Positions 27,804 through 35,733 of a stretch of 39,041 bases of DNA are shown one piece after another. The stretch lies in contig JABIJM010000017.1 of the NCBI GenBank assembly GCA_018655525.1, positions 1 to 39,041 of the forward strand, in the 5' to 3' direction. Below the pieces are notes generated by a model. It saw only the letters and a list, made by a program, of their open reading frames with translations. It was not told the DNA's origin and ran no database searches. The translations under genes were made by a program, and so were the position numbers. The stretch comes from Candidatus Woesearchaeota archaeon (GTDB lineage: Archaea; Nanobdellota; Nanobdellia; Woesearchaeales; GW2011-AR9). Position 1 is the stretch's first letter. Each line of letters starts with the position of its first letter.

Positions 27804-28694
27804 ATGACAAGACACGGAAGAAGTGGATCAAGAATGAAGGGAAAATTAGCAGCAATTGTTACAGCAGCAGCAATCGGAATTGGAGGTATAGGAGCTTATG
27901 CAATAGGAGGAACCAACCCGAGGACAGATGCCGGATTTGAGGGTTATGTCTATCATGACCCATTAGTTTTAGGAGAAAGAATTTTTGAAAGTACCCAGGT
28001 TGGTCCAAGTTCAACAGGATTGGTATGGAGAGAATATGTAAATAATATTGATATGAGACCAGACACATATTCCGAAGAATATGAAATTGTTACAAAAAAA
28101 GACATGAACCTAACTTTTGATTCACATGTAAGAATTAGTTTGAAATCAGGTTCAATAAAAGAAGTCGTAGAAAAATTTGGTGGAAAACAGTGGTACGAAA
28201 ATAATGTAAAACGACCTTACAGAAGCACAGTTAGAGAAGAAGTAAGAACGTATAAACCATTTGAAGTAAAATTACACACAGAAAAAATAGCAAAAGCTGT
28301 ATTAGGAAAGCTTCAAGAGAGGTATAAAGGAACACCAATCATCTTTGAATCATTAGATATTGGAAACATTGATTATCCTGGATCCGTAAAAAAGGAAATT
28401 GAAGCAAAAGTAGCTTCACAACAAAAATTACAGAGAAAGGATATTGAAAAAGATATCGAAAGACGTAATGCTGACATCCGTGTGATTAAAGCTGAAGGGT
28501 TAGCAGAAGCACAAAGAGTAATTAATAAAACATTAACTCCACTTTATGTGCAACACGAGGCAATTGAAGCTTATAAAACATTAGCTGGTTCAGAAAACAC
28601 GACATTTATTATTGCACCAACAAGTCCAAATGGAACAGGAATGCCAATAATTATTGATGGAGCAAATGTTAATAAAGTACCAGGAAGTAAATAG
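27804..28694 (+). CDS. SPFH/band 7 (prohibitin-like) membrane protein
   Basis: This 296-residue protein has a basic N-terminus (MTRHGRSGSRMKGK), one membrane helix (about 13-35, Ala/Gly/Ile-rich), an SPFH domain (about 40-190, starting GFEGYVYHDP and including NLTFDSHVRISLKSG) and a helical, charged segment (about 190-245, QQKLQRKDIEKDIERRNADI, then AEGLAEAQR). This is the standard design of prohibitin/HflC proteins, which build ring-like scaffolds at membranes and often control proteases. No protease gene is adjacent. The ATG at 27804 with GGAG 10 nt upstream is chosen over an in-frame GTG at 27756, which lies before the hairpin. Confidence 0.88.
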   Translation: MTRHGRSGSRMKGKLAAIVTAAAIGIGGIGAYAIGGTNPRTDAGFEGYVYHDPLVLGERIFESTQVGPSSTGLVWREYVNNIDMRPDTYSEEYEIVTKKDMNLTFDSHVRISLKSGSIKEVVEKFGGKQWYENNVKRPYRSTVREEVRTYKPFEVKLHTEKIAKAVLGKLQERYKGTPIIFESLDIGNIDYPGSVKKEIEAKVASQQKLQRKDIEKDIERRNADIRVIKAEGLAEAQRVINKTLTPLYVQHEAIEAYKTLAGSENTTFIIAPTSPNGTGMPIIIDGANVNKVPGSK

Positions 28695-28708
28695 AATTTT
28701 TTTATTTT

Positions 28709-30460
28709 TTATTCTTTCAATAAAACAGCTTTAATTCTTCTAACACCAGCAGAACTACTTTGTTCTTTTTTGATTTTAAATTTACCTAGTTCAGAAGTGT
28801 TCTTTACATGCGGGCCACCACAGAATTCTTTGGAAAAATCTCCAATAAAATAAACACTAACACGTTCTGGATACTTTGCACCGAATTCCATCTGTGCTCC
28901 TAGAGTAACAGCTTCTTCTTTTGACATTTCTTCTCTACGTACTTCCATTCCTGCATCAATGATACGATTCATTTCATCTTCTACTTTTTTCTTTTCTTCA
29001 TCTGTTAATTTTCTATCAAAAGAGAAGTCAAATCGTAATCGTTCTGGTGTGATGTTTGAACCACGCTGTTTGATGTTTGAATCTACAACTCTCCGTAGTA
29101 CTTCAAGCAGTAAATGTGTTGCTGTATGTAACTGTGTGGTTTCAGGAGAATCATCTGCGAGTCCTCCTTTGAATTTTCCTGCTGCAGCAGTTCTTGATGT
29201 AGATTGATGTTTCTCAAATTCTTCTTTAAAGATAGCTTCATCTACAGAAATGTTTTGTTCTGCAGCTAATTCTTGCGTCATTTCTAACGGAAATCCATAA
29301 CTTTGGAATAATAAGAATGCATCCTTACCAGAGATCACATCTGAATTTACTGCAATCTTTTGAAATTCACGTAACCCTTTTTCTAAAGTCAATGCAAATT
29401 TCTGTTCTTCTTGATCTAATTCTTGAAAAATAAACAATTTATTCTTTTCAATCTCTTTGTAATAATCTCCATAATCCTTAACAACAAGTCTTGCTAGATC
29501 TGAAAGAAATGGTTTTTGAATGTCTAACATTTTTCCATACCTTACTGCACGTCTGATTAATCTTCTGAGAATGTATCCTCTATCAACATTTGATGGAGTG
29601 ATTGCATTTTCATCTCCAAGAACAAATACTGCTGCACGAATATGATCTGCGATAATACGCATTTCTTTTTGATGGTCTCGGTAGGATTTTTTAGATAATT
29701 GTTCTATTTTCTTAACAACTGGTTGGAACAATTCTGTTTCATATGCAGATTCTTTTCCTTGTAATACTGCAACAGTCCTTTCAAGTCCCATTCCGGTATC
29801 TACGTTTTTTTGTTTTAATTCAGAGATAGAACCATCTTTGTTTTTCTCTAGACACATAAAAACATCGTTCCATATCTCTACCCAGGTATCGTCATTCGGA
29901 TCAAATTTCTTAGGTGCTGGTTTCTTTCCAGTCCAATAAAACATTTCTGAAGATGGTCCGCAAGGTCCTGTTTCTCCAGCTGACCAAAAATTATCTTTTG
30001 TAAGGAATACGATTCTTTCATCAGGGATACCAAGAGATTTCCATTTCTTTGCTGCTTCTGTATCCTTGGAAACACCTTTTGATCCTTTGTAACATGTAAA
30101 CGCAAGCATGTCTAAAGGAAGTTTTAGGATTTTTGTAAGGAATTCAAAACTCATGTCAATCGCTTCTTCTTTGAAATAATCACCTAATGACCAATTTCCA
30201 AGCATCTGAAAGAATGTATGGTGAGAATTGTCACCAATATTTTCAAAGTCAACAGTTCTTAAACATTTTTGAACATTAACAATTCTTTTTCCAGAAGGAT
30301 GTGTTTGACCAAGAAAAAATGGTACAAGTGGTTGCATCCCTGCTGTATTAAATAAGACAGAGGCATCATTTTGTGGGATTAAAGATGCTGATTCAATTAA
30401 TTGATGTCCTTTTGATTGGAAGAATTTAAAGTACAATTCTCTAAGCTTTTTAGGATGCAT
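28709..30460 (-). CDS. alaS: Alanyl-tRNA synthetase, bacterial type, short form
   Basis: This 583-residue protein charges tRNA-Ala. The N-terminal catalytic domain (about 1-240) reads like bacterial AlaRS (SKGHQLIESASLIPQNDASV, FFQMLGNWSLGDYFKEEAI, GETGPCGPSSEMFY); the tRNA-recognition domain follows (about 245-420). The editing domain (about 430-583) has the zinc ligands H445, H449, C547 and H551 (HTATH and CGGPH). The protein stops there. The oligomerising C-Ala/DHHA1 region of ordinary AlaRS (total about 870-900) is missing. I see no trace of it downstream: the next gene begins within 15 nt on the opposite strand. Archaeal AlaRS is longer and differs in the N-terminal part, so acquisition from bacteria is likely. 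TATA-like CCTTATATAT precedes the ATG by about 25 nt. Confidence 0.95.
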   Translation of the reverse strand: MHPKKLRELYFKFFQSKGHQLIESASLIPQNDASVLFNTAGMQPLVPFFLGQTHPSGKRIVNVQKCLRTVDFENIGDNSHHTFFQMLGNWSLGDYFKEEAIDMSFEFLTKILKLPLDMLAFTCYKGSKGVSKDTEAAKKWKSLGIPDERIVFLTKDNFWSAGETGPCGPSSEMFYWTGKKPAPKKFDPNDDTWVEIWNDVFMCLEKNKDGSISELKQKNVDTGMGLERTVAVLQGKESAYETELFQPVVKKIEQLSKKSYRDHQKEMRIIADHIRAAVFVLGDENAITPSNVDRGYILRRLIRRAVRYGKMLDIQKPFLSDLARLVVKDYGDYYKEIEKNKLFIFQELDQEEQKFALTLEKGLREFQKIAVNSDVISGKDAFLLFQSYGFPLEMTQELAAEQNISVDEAIFKEEFEKHQSTSRTAAAGKFKGGLADDSPETTQLHTATHLLLEVLRRVVDSNIKQRGSNITPERLRFDFSFDRKLTDEEKKKVEDEMNRIIDAGMEVRREEMSKEEAVTLGAQMEFGAKYPERVSVYFIGDFSKEFCGGPHVKNTSELGKFKIKKEQSSSAGVRRIKAVLLKE

Positions 30461-30520
30461 TTAGAGTAGGAGTAATTGAAGATATATAAGGATTTTGGAT
30501 TGATTAAAAGGATTAAAACT

Positions 30521-31435
30521 CTAAAATTTTATTTTTTCAGCCAAGGATTCCTGAAAGATAGGTTTTGGAATCGCTGCAATTCTCTTTCGGAGTATTGGAT
30601 CTAATCGTTTTAATTCTCCTTCTTTTAATTCTTTGATTCTATTCCCATACCAAGCATCATGTTCTTGAAGTGTAAAGAATTTGTCAATAACACCATAAAC
30701 TAATGGTTTAGAGATACCAGAAACTCTCAAGATCGTTATTGGATCAAAACTTCCTACTGTTGGTAAATGAGCTTTTGATTTTGCAGAATTCTCACGAAAG
30801 GAAAAATGAAGAACTTTTCCTTTAGGGAATCCTTCGCCATGTTCTAAATAATACATTGGCGTTCCTCCAGGTTTACCAAGACTTTGAGGATGTAATAAGT
30901 TTGCGTGTTCATCAAAAACGTAAAAACGATTATTGTCTGTCCAAACGGCAGAAGCCATGTCTTGAGATTTTTCATGACCTCGTGATAAAAAAGCACGCAT
31001 AATTAGATCTTCAAAATTTACTGGTGTAATTGAATCAGAAGACATTTGCGATTTTTTAAGAATAAAGGAACGTGCAACTTCAGCACGCGTTTCTTCAGCT
31101 TCAATTGAAGATACATACTGTTGTACTTTGCTATCATGATGTTCTAAAATTTTTGCTAAATCCTCTTCTCGTAATCTTCCTACTCGTTCAATCTGTCCTG
31201 CATCTTCTAAATGTGAGAAGTTGTTCAAACCATTCAATTGAAAAGCCGCCAATTCATACCCTTCACGTAATTGGTCTGTACGTATCTCAAGATGACTTTT
31301 ATATCCCAAAAAAACATCAATTTTGTCTAATGGCATTCCAGAATTTGTAGGTAATTCTGGTATTAAAATCCTATTTTGAGATGGACTTGTAATATACGTT
31401 CCAACAGATGTCCTATAGATATGAGGGTGAGCCAT
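30521..31435 (-). CDS. Unknown protein (304 aa)
   Basis: I do not recognise this soluble protein. The N-terminal part (1-70) seems beta-rich; residues 90-140 are helical and charged (RLREEDLAKILEHHDSKVQQ); the middle part resembles an alpha/beta domain (ASAVWTDNNRFYVFDEHANL, MYYLEHGEGF, KVLHFSFREN); and the C-terminus is again helical (GNRIKELKEGELKRLDPILR). No signal peptide or membrane helix is seen. A TATA-like GATATAAAC lies about 25 nt before the ATG, so it has its own leaderless promoter. It stands next to another unknown protein (31489) on the same strand. Confidence 0.75.
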   Translation of the reverse strand: MAHPHIYRTSVGTYITSPSQNRILIPELPTNSGMPLDKIDVFLGYKSHLEIRTDQLREGYELAAFQLNGLNNFSHLEDAGQIERVGRLREEDLAKILEHHDSKVQQYVSSIEAEETRAEVARSFILKKSQMSSDSITPVNFEDLIMRAFLSRGHEKSQDMASAVWTDNNRFYVFDEHANLLHPQSLGKPGGTPMYYLEHGEGFPKGKVLHFSFRENSAKSKAHLPTVGSFDPITILRVSGISKPLVYGVIDKFFTLQEHDAWYGNRIKELKEGELKRLDPILRKRIAAIPKPIFQESLAEKIKF

Positions 31436-31488
31436 AAAAGATGTGTCAAGAAGGTGTTTATATCATTTATGTAATTAAAAGAAAAAAA

Positions 31489-32319
31489 TTAAAACAGGTC
31501 TTGTGTAATTTCTACAAGGGATTTAGCCGTCCAGTACACTGGTTCAACCTTTGAAATTCCAAGTTCACGTATTGCTGTCGGATGATCCATAGAAGATCCA
31601 GTAGTTGCATAGAACTCTGGAAGTGCATGATAAGCTCCTTGTGAGTCTCCCGAAACAAATTGATTCCTAATTACATCAAGCTTTGTTTGTTCTGAAGGTG
31701 CAAGGTCTGCTGCTCTTCTAAGATACACTGCTGCAAGTTCGTGTTTCCCTTGGTTAAAAGCAATCGTTCCCAAGAATGTATTAGCTTCTGGTGATGTTGC
31801 AATTAGGTGTCCAAGTTTACCTTCGTGAAATCTTATGTCTCGTTTACCTACATCATATCTTGCTGCAGATTTAACAACCTTAGCGTGGGTTGTTTGTAAA
31901 GGACAATCTTTGAAATGGTTCAATGCTTTCCTCGGTTCAACTAATTTATATGCAACTAAACCCATTACTTCACGTTCTCCAAAACTAGGATGAGTTAATC
32001 TAATTAAAGATTCATATCCTATAATGGGATTTTCAACAAGAATTGCTGCTTTTGCATGAAGCCCATATAATCTTCTTGAACCAATTTCATGAACATCATT
32101 TGTATAATCCACAACAGCTTGCGCAAGAAAATCAACATCTTTATTACGTATTGAACGTGCAAACTCCCGTTCTAAACCTTCTTGCCTACAACTTAAAGGT
32201 GTTTTTCTTACAGCCTCACGGGCAGTATTACGTGCCCTTTGTCGCAATTCATCTAAACCTTCTTTTGAAATGCCATCAAGACCATCTAATAAAATATCTA
32301 AAAAACTTTTTTGTGCCAT
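31489..32319 (-). CDS. Unknown helical repeat protein (TPR-like?)
   Basis: This 276-residue protein is probably all-helical. Blocks such as SRRLYGLHAKAAILVENPII, EANTFLGTIAFNQGKHELAA and VYLRRAADLAPSEQTKLDVI resemble tetratricopeptide repeats, most clearly the pair near residues 180-215. TPR proteins act as protein-binding scaffolds; the partner is unknown. The frame is open six codons further upstream to 32337, but GGAGG lies about 10 nt before the ATG at 32319 and is preferred. AAATATATAAATC at 32340-32352 is the likely promoter. Confidence 0.75.
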   Translation of the reverse strand: MAQKSFLDILLDGLDGISKEGLDELRQRARNTAREAVRKTPLSCRQEGLEREFARSIRNKDVDFLAQAVVDYTNDVHEIGSRRLYGLHAKAAILVENPIIGYESLIRLTHPSFGEREVMGLVAYKLVEPRKALNHFKDCPLQTTHAKVVKSAARYDVGKRDIRFHEGKLGHLIATSPEANTFLGTIAFNQGKHELAAVYLRRAADLAPSEQTKLDVIRNQFVSGDSQGAYHALPEFYATTGSSMDHPTAIRELGISKVEPVYWTAKSLVEITQDLF

Positions 32320-32411
32320 ATAATTCCTCCAAATCATGTGATTTATATATTTTGAAGGAAAAGAGGATTATTAAACATCTTAATAGAAATTTTATTTTTA
32401 CCGAATAAGAA

Positions 32412-33770
32412 TTAGAAACCAAGCCTACCTAAAATCACATCAGCATCAAACTTCTCAAAATCTTTGTATTCTTGCCCAACACCTAGATATAAGATTGGTT
32501 TTTTGATTGTGTAAGAAATACTTAATGGTGCGCCACCTTTTTCATCAACATCTACTTTTGTAAGAATTGCACCGTCCATTTGTACAAGCTCATTAAATTT
32601 CCTTGCTTGCTCAATACAGTCATTTCCTGTGATGGATTCTCCAACAAAGATCTTCATATCTGGGTTGGTTACACGAATGATTTTTTCTAATTCTGCCATT
32701 AAGTTCGTGTTTGAATGTAATCTTCCAGCGGTATCAATCATTACGACATCAATGTTATTTTTTTCTGCATATTTGATTGCATCAAAAGCAACTGCTGCTG
32801 CATCTGAATTATAATCATGTTTAATTATTTTCACACCAAGATTGTTAGCATGTTCTTCAAGTTGATCAATTGCTGCTGCCCTAAATGTATCACATGCTGC
32901 TAATACTACAGACATATTACTTTGTTGTAAGAGATGTGTTAATTTTGCAATTGACGTTGTTTTTCCAACACCGTTGATTCCGAAGAATGTAATTACAAAT
33001 GGTCCTTTCTTATCTTTTATTTTTTGTAATAGATCTATGGAGTCAATTGTAAGAATCTCTTTCATCGTACGTTTCAATGTTTCTTGAATCTTCCCTTCAA
33101 CATCTCGTGGAAGTGGTTTGTCAACAAGTTCTTCTTTAAGATCTTCTTTGATTTTTTCAATCACTTCAACTGATACGTTGTTTTCAAGTAATACTAATTC
33201 TAAATTCCAGAATAAGTCTTCATATTTTTCTTCAGAGATTGTTTTTGTTGTGATAGATTTTTTGATTTTAGAGAAGAATCCTGCTTCAGATTCTTCTTTG
33301 GGTTTTGGAGTTTCTTCAACTTCAGATTTAATTTCTTCAACTTTTTCTTTTGGTACTGTTTGTGTTTCTTTGATAACTTCTTTAGGTTCTTCAATTACTT
33401 TCTCTTCCTTAGCTGGTTCTTCTACTGTTTCTTCAGTTTCATCAGGTGCTGAAAATTTATCTTTTAATTTTGAAAAGAATCCTTTTTCTTCTTTTGGTTC
33501 CTCGGATTTTGCTTCTTCAATAACCTTCTCTTCAACTTCTTCTTTAATCTCTTCCTTTGGTTCTTCAACAATTACTTCTTTAACAACTTCTTTCTTTGGC
33601 TTCTCTTTTTTCTCAGCCTTTTTCTTTTCCTTTACAGGTTTCTCTTCTACTTTCTTTTCTTCCTTAACAGGTTCTTCTACTTCAATCTCTTTAACTTCAG
33701 CTACTTCTTCAGCTTCACTAGAAAAAACGGATAAGGCGCTTTTCAGCTTGTCTTTAAGTTTACCGAACAT
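32412..33770 (-). CDS. ftsY: Signal recognition particle receptor FtsY
   Basis: This 452-residue GTPase docks SRP-ribosome complexes at the membrane. The C-terminal NG domain (about 165-452) has the P-loop GINGVGKTT, DTAGRLHSN, TKVDVDEKGGAPLS and the final LGVGQEYKDFEKFD. The N-terminal 160 residues are a Lys/Glu/Val-rich low-complexity region containing three similar amphipathic patches: MFGKLKDKLKSAL at the start, GFFSKLKDKFSA (about 97-108) and GFFSKIKKSITTK just before the N domain. Such helices bind lipid in other FtsY proteins. It overlaps prefoldin alpha by one base (TAATG), an order common in archaea. Confidence 0.97.
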   Translation of the reverse strand: MFGKLKDKLKSALSVFSSEAEEVAEVKEIEVEEPVKEEKKVEEKPVKEKKKAEKKEKPKKEVVKEVIVEEPKEEIKEEVEEKVIEEAKSEEPKEEKGFFSKLKDKFSAPDETEETVEEPAKEEKVIEEPKEVIKETQTVPKEKVEEIKSEVEETPKPKEESEAGFFSKIKKSITTKTISEEKYEDLFWNLELVLLENNVSVEVIEKIKEDLKEELVDKPLPRDVEGKIQETLKRTMKEILTIDSIDLLQKIKDKKGPFVITFFGINGVGKTTSIAKLTHLLQQSNMSVVLAACDTFRAAAIDQLEEHANNLGVKIIKHDYNSDAAAVAFDAIKYAEKNNIDVVMIDTAGRLHSNTNLMAELEKIIRVTNPDMKIFVGESITGNDCIEQARKFNELVQMDGAILTKVDVDEKGGAPLSISYTIKKPILYLGVGQEYKDFEKFDADVILGRLGF

Positions 33771-34177
33771 TATTGTTCAACTGCCTCAACTTCTTTATGT
33801 ATTGCCATTGTTTGTTGATGTAAATCTTGTAACATTGCTTCTGCTTCTACAACTCTTGTTCGGATTTTAATATGTTCCTTTTCCAACAATGCAACTGCTT
33901 CAGGAATTGTCCGTTCAACTGTGGTGTTGCTTCCAACGTTTACAATAACCTTTTTATTATCTACAAGATTTGATTTAATAAAAATTCCATTTGATAATGG
34001 TGCAAGAATCTCTGTACCGGTTTCAGTTTTTGTTAATTCAACTAATGCATTCTTAGAAATTTCTAATTCTTCAGATTGTTGTCCTAACATCTGCACATGA
34101 TGAGTCATCTGTTCTATGTGTTCCTGTAGCATTTGAAAATGCTTGTACTTTTCTTGCCAATCTTGTTCTTGCGTCAT
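33770..34177 (-). CDS. pfdA: Prefoldin alpha subunit
   Basis: This 135-residue protein has the prefoldin alpha layout: an N-terminal helix (KYKHFQMLQEHIEQMTHHVQ), a beta-hairpin core (GTEILAPLSNGIFIKSNLVD and KVIVNVGSNTTVERTIPEAV) and a C-terminal helix (HIKIRTRVVEAEAMLQDLHQ). With the beta subunit it forms a hexameric holdase that passes unfolded proteins to the thermosome. It overlaps ftsY (TAATG) and follows a small unknown gene by one base, so the three form an operon. Confidence 0.93.
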   Translation of the reverse strand: MTQEQDWQEKYKHFQMLQEHIEQMTHHVQMLGQQSEELEISKNALVELTKTETGTEILAPLSNGIFIKSNLVDNKKVIVNVGSNTTVERTIPEAVALLEKEHIKIRTRVVEAEAMLQDLHQQTMAIHKEVEAVEQ

Positions 34178-34178
34178 A

Positions 34179-34382
34179 TTATAATTTTGTTAATATTCCT
34201 AAGAGGAATTTCTGATAATCTGCTTCTGATTTCATAAATGCAAGATCTGATTGATCTCCTTCAATTTTCGTTAAAAATGGTGAATTACTAATCATCAATT
34301 TATCTGCATCCTTGCTCACGTGGTCCAATTCTTTTTCGACCAAAACTTTCAATACATCCATCTCTTCTTTTGTTAGTGTCAT
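34179..34382 (-). CDS. Small helical protein at head of pfdA-ftsY operon
   Basis: This 67-residue protein is largely helical (TKEEMDVLKVLVEKELDHVS, then KSEADYQKFLLGILTKL). In many archaea the gene before pfdA is ribosomal protein LX (eL20); this one does not look like LX. Function is unknown. TTATAAAT at about 34404-34411 on the minus strand, in the context AACCTTATAAAT, lies 22-30 nt upstream, marking it as the first gene of the operon. Confidence 0.75.
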   Translation of the reverse strand: MTLTKEEMDVLKVLVEKELDHVSKDADKLMISNSPFLTKIEGDQSDLAFMKSEADYQKFLLGILTKL

Positions 34383-34496
34383 ATGATGTTATTAATAGAG
34401 TGTATTTATAAGGTTTTTGTGTTAAAAGTAAGGTGTGGAATAGATATGATTTAGTGAGGAAATGGTTATAAGGAAAGAAAATGTTTTATTTAATAA

Positions 34497-35729
34497 ATGG
34501 CGAGTAAAACAAAACTTCTTGTGGTTCCTTGTTCCGGTGAAAGAACTGCTGAATTAGCTAATAAAGTCACAAAAATTCTTAGAGATGATTATGGACTAGA
34601 GGATAAAGTAGAATTATTAACAAGTTTACGAAGATCAGGGATAGAGAAAGGAACACCTAAAAATCATCAACACGAATTGGTTTCTGATTATTTTCCTGAT
34701 GTTGAAGCGCAAATTGATATTGGAAGAAACCAATTATATGATATAATTAGGGGATCACATGTGGCGTTGGTAGAGCATATGTTAACTCCAGATAGATTTG
34801 TAACAGAAGGACAACCACAATGTATTTCCGTAAATGATCATTTAATGACCGTAAGAGGATATCTAGATGTGTTAAAAAATACAGATACTCTACAAAGAAC
34901 ACTCCTTGCGCCATATTTGACATATGTCAGATCACATAGTATTAATAAATATAAAAAAAGAGGGTTTTTTCAATTTGACTCATTAAAAATAATGATGGAA
35001 GACCTTCAAAGAGGAAAATTAAATTCTTTAATTACTATAGATCCTCATGCAAAAGAAGCAGCTCAGATAGCAGAATCTTTAGGTATGGACTTCCATAGTA
35101 TTAATCCTTTCCATTCAGCTCGTGCCATTAATCCATATAAGTTAGGTATTTCTGGTGAGAAATCAAAAGATGTAAGAAAAAGATTGCGACCTTTTCAAGA
35201 AAGATTTGCAGAATTAAGAAAAGAAAAAAAAGGAGATTTATATGTAATTGTTGTAGATTCAGGTTCAGAATCAAAATGTGAAAATTTTATTGAGCGTGCA
35301 TGTCCTGATTTAACTCCTGAAGAATTTTATGCCTTACTGGTTAATTTTGATAAAGATCGTAATGCGTATGATCGATCAAGTACAGACATAAAATCATTTA
35401 GTCCAATAAACAGATCAAATATGAATCCTGAAGGGACATACATCATTATTGATGATATGGCTTTTAGTTTAGGAACCGCTAATGGTGCAGGAAAAATTGT
35501 AAAAGAAGCCACAGGTGGAAAAGGAAGAGTCGAATTATGGACTAGTCATGCAGTAACAATGCCAGACCAACATGAAAAAGCAAACAATAGAAGTTATATT
35601 GACAAAGTTGTTTGTTTAGATACTGTTCCCCAACATACTGCTCTAGATTTTGAATATATCCATGCAAGCGCACATTTACTTGCATCTGGGCTATATAAAA
35701 CTCATCAAAGGTTAGTTGCTTCACGATAA
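34497..35729 (+). CDS. Divergent PRPP synthetase-like protein
   Basis: This 410-residue protein has the double phosphoribosyltransferase fold of ribose-phosphate pyrophosphokinase. In the first half there are GRNQLYDIIRGSHVALVEHM and LLAPYLTYVRSH (about 136-147), matching the PY-x-YxRQDR loop of Prs with Gln and Asp changed. D182 and H184 in IDPHAKEAAQIAE correspond to the family DxH. The second half holds a PRPP-loop-like motif IIIDDMAFSLGTANG (D319-T327), in which the usual DDxxxTG(G)T is altered. It is about 90 residues longer than typical Prs, with insertions around 210-300. It may still make PRPP or may be a phosphoribosyl-binding regulator. TTATAAGG at 34467-34474 gives a leaderless start. 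Confidence 0.75.
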   Translation: MASKTKLLVVPCSGERTAELANKVTKILRDDYGLEDKVELLTSLRRSGIEKGTPKNHQHELVSDYFPDVEAQIDIGRNQLYDIIRGSHVALVEHMLTPDRFVTEGQPQCISVNDHLMTVRGYLDVLKNTDTLQRTLLAPYLTYVRSHSINKYKKRGFFQFDSLKIMMEDLQRGKLNSLITIDPHAKEAAQIAESLGMDFHSINPFHSARAINPYKLGISGEKSKDVRKRLRPFQERFAELRKEKKGDLYVIVVDSGSESKCENFIERACPDLTPEEFYALLVNFDKDRNAYDRSSTDIKSFSPINRSNMNPEGTYIIIDDMAFSLGTANGAGKIVKEATGGKGRVELWTSHAVTMPDQHEKANNRSYIDKVVCLDTVPQHTALDFEYIHASAHLLASGLYKTHQRLVASR

Positions 35730-35733
35730 TCAT

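Noticed and set aside
33118-33870. 250-codon plus-strand frame opposite ftsY
   Set aside because: A Ser/Phe-rich shadow of the Glu/Lys-rich N-terminal region of FtsY; no start signals.
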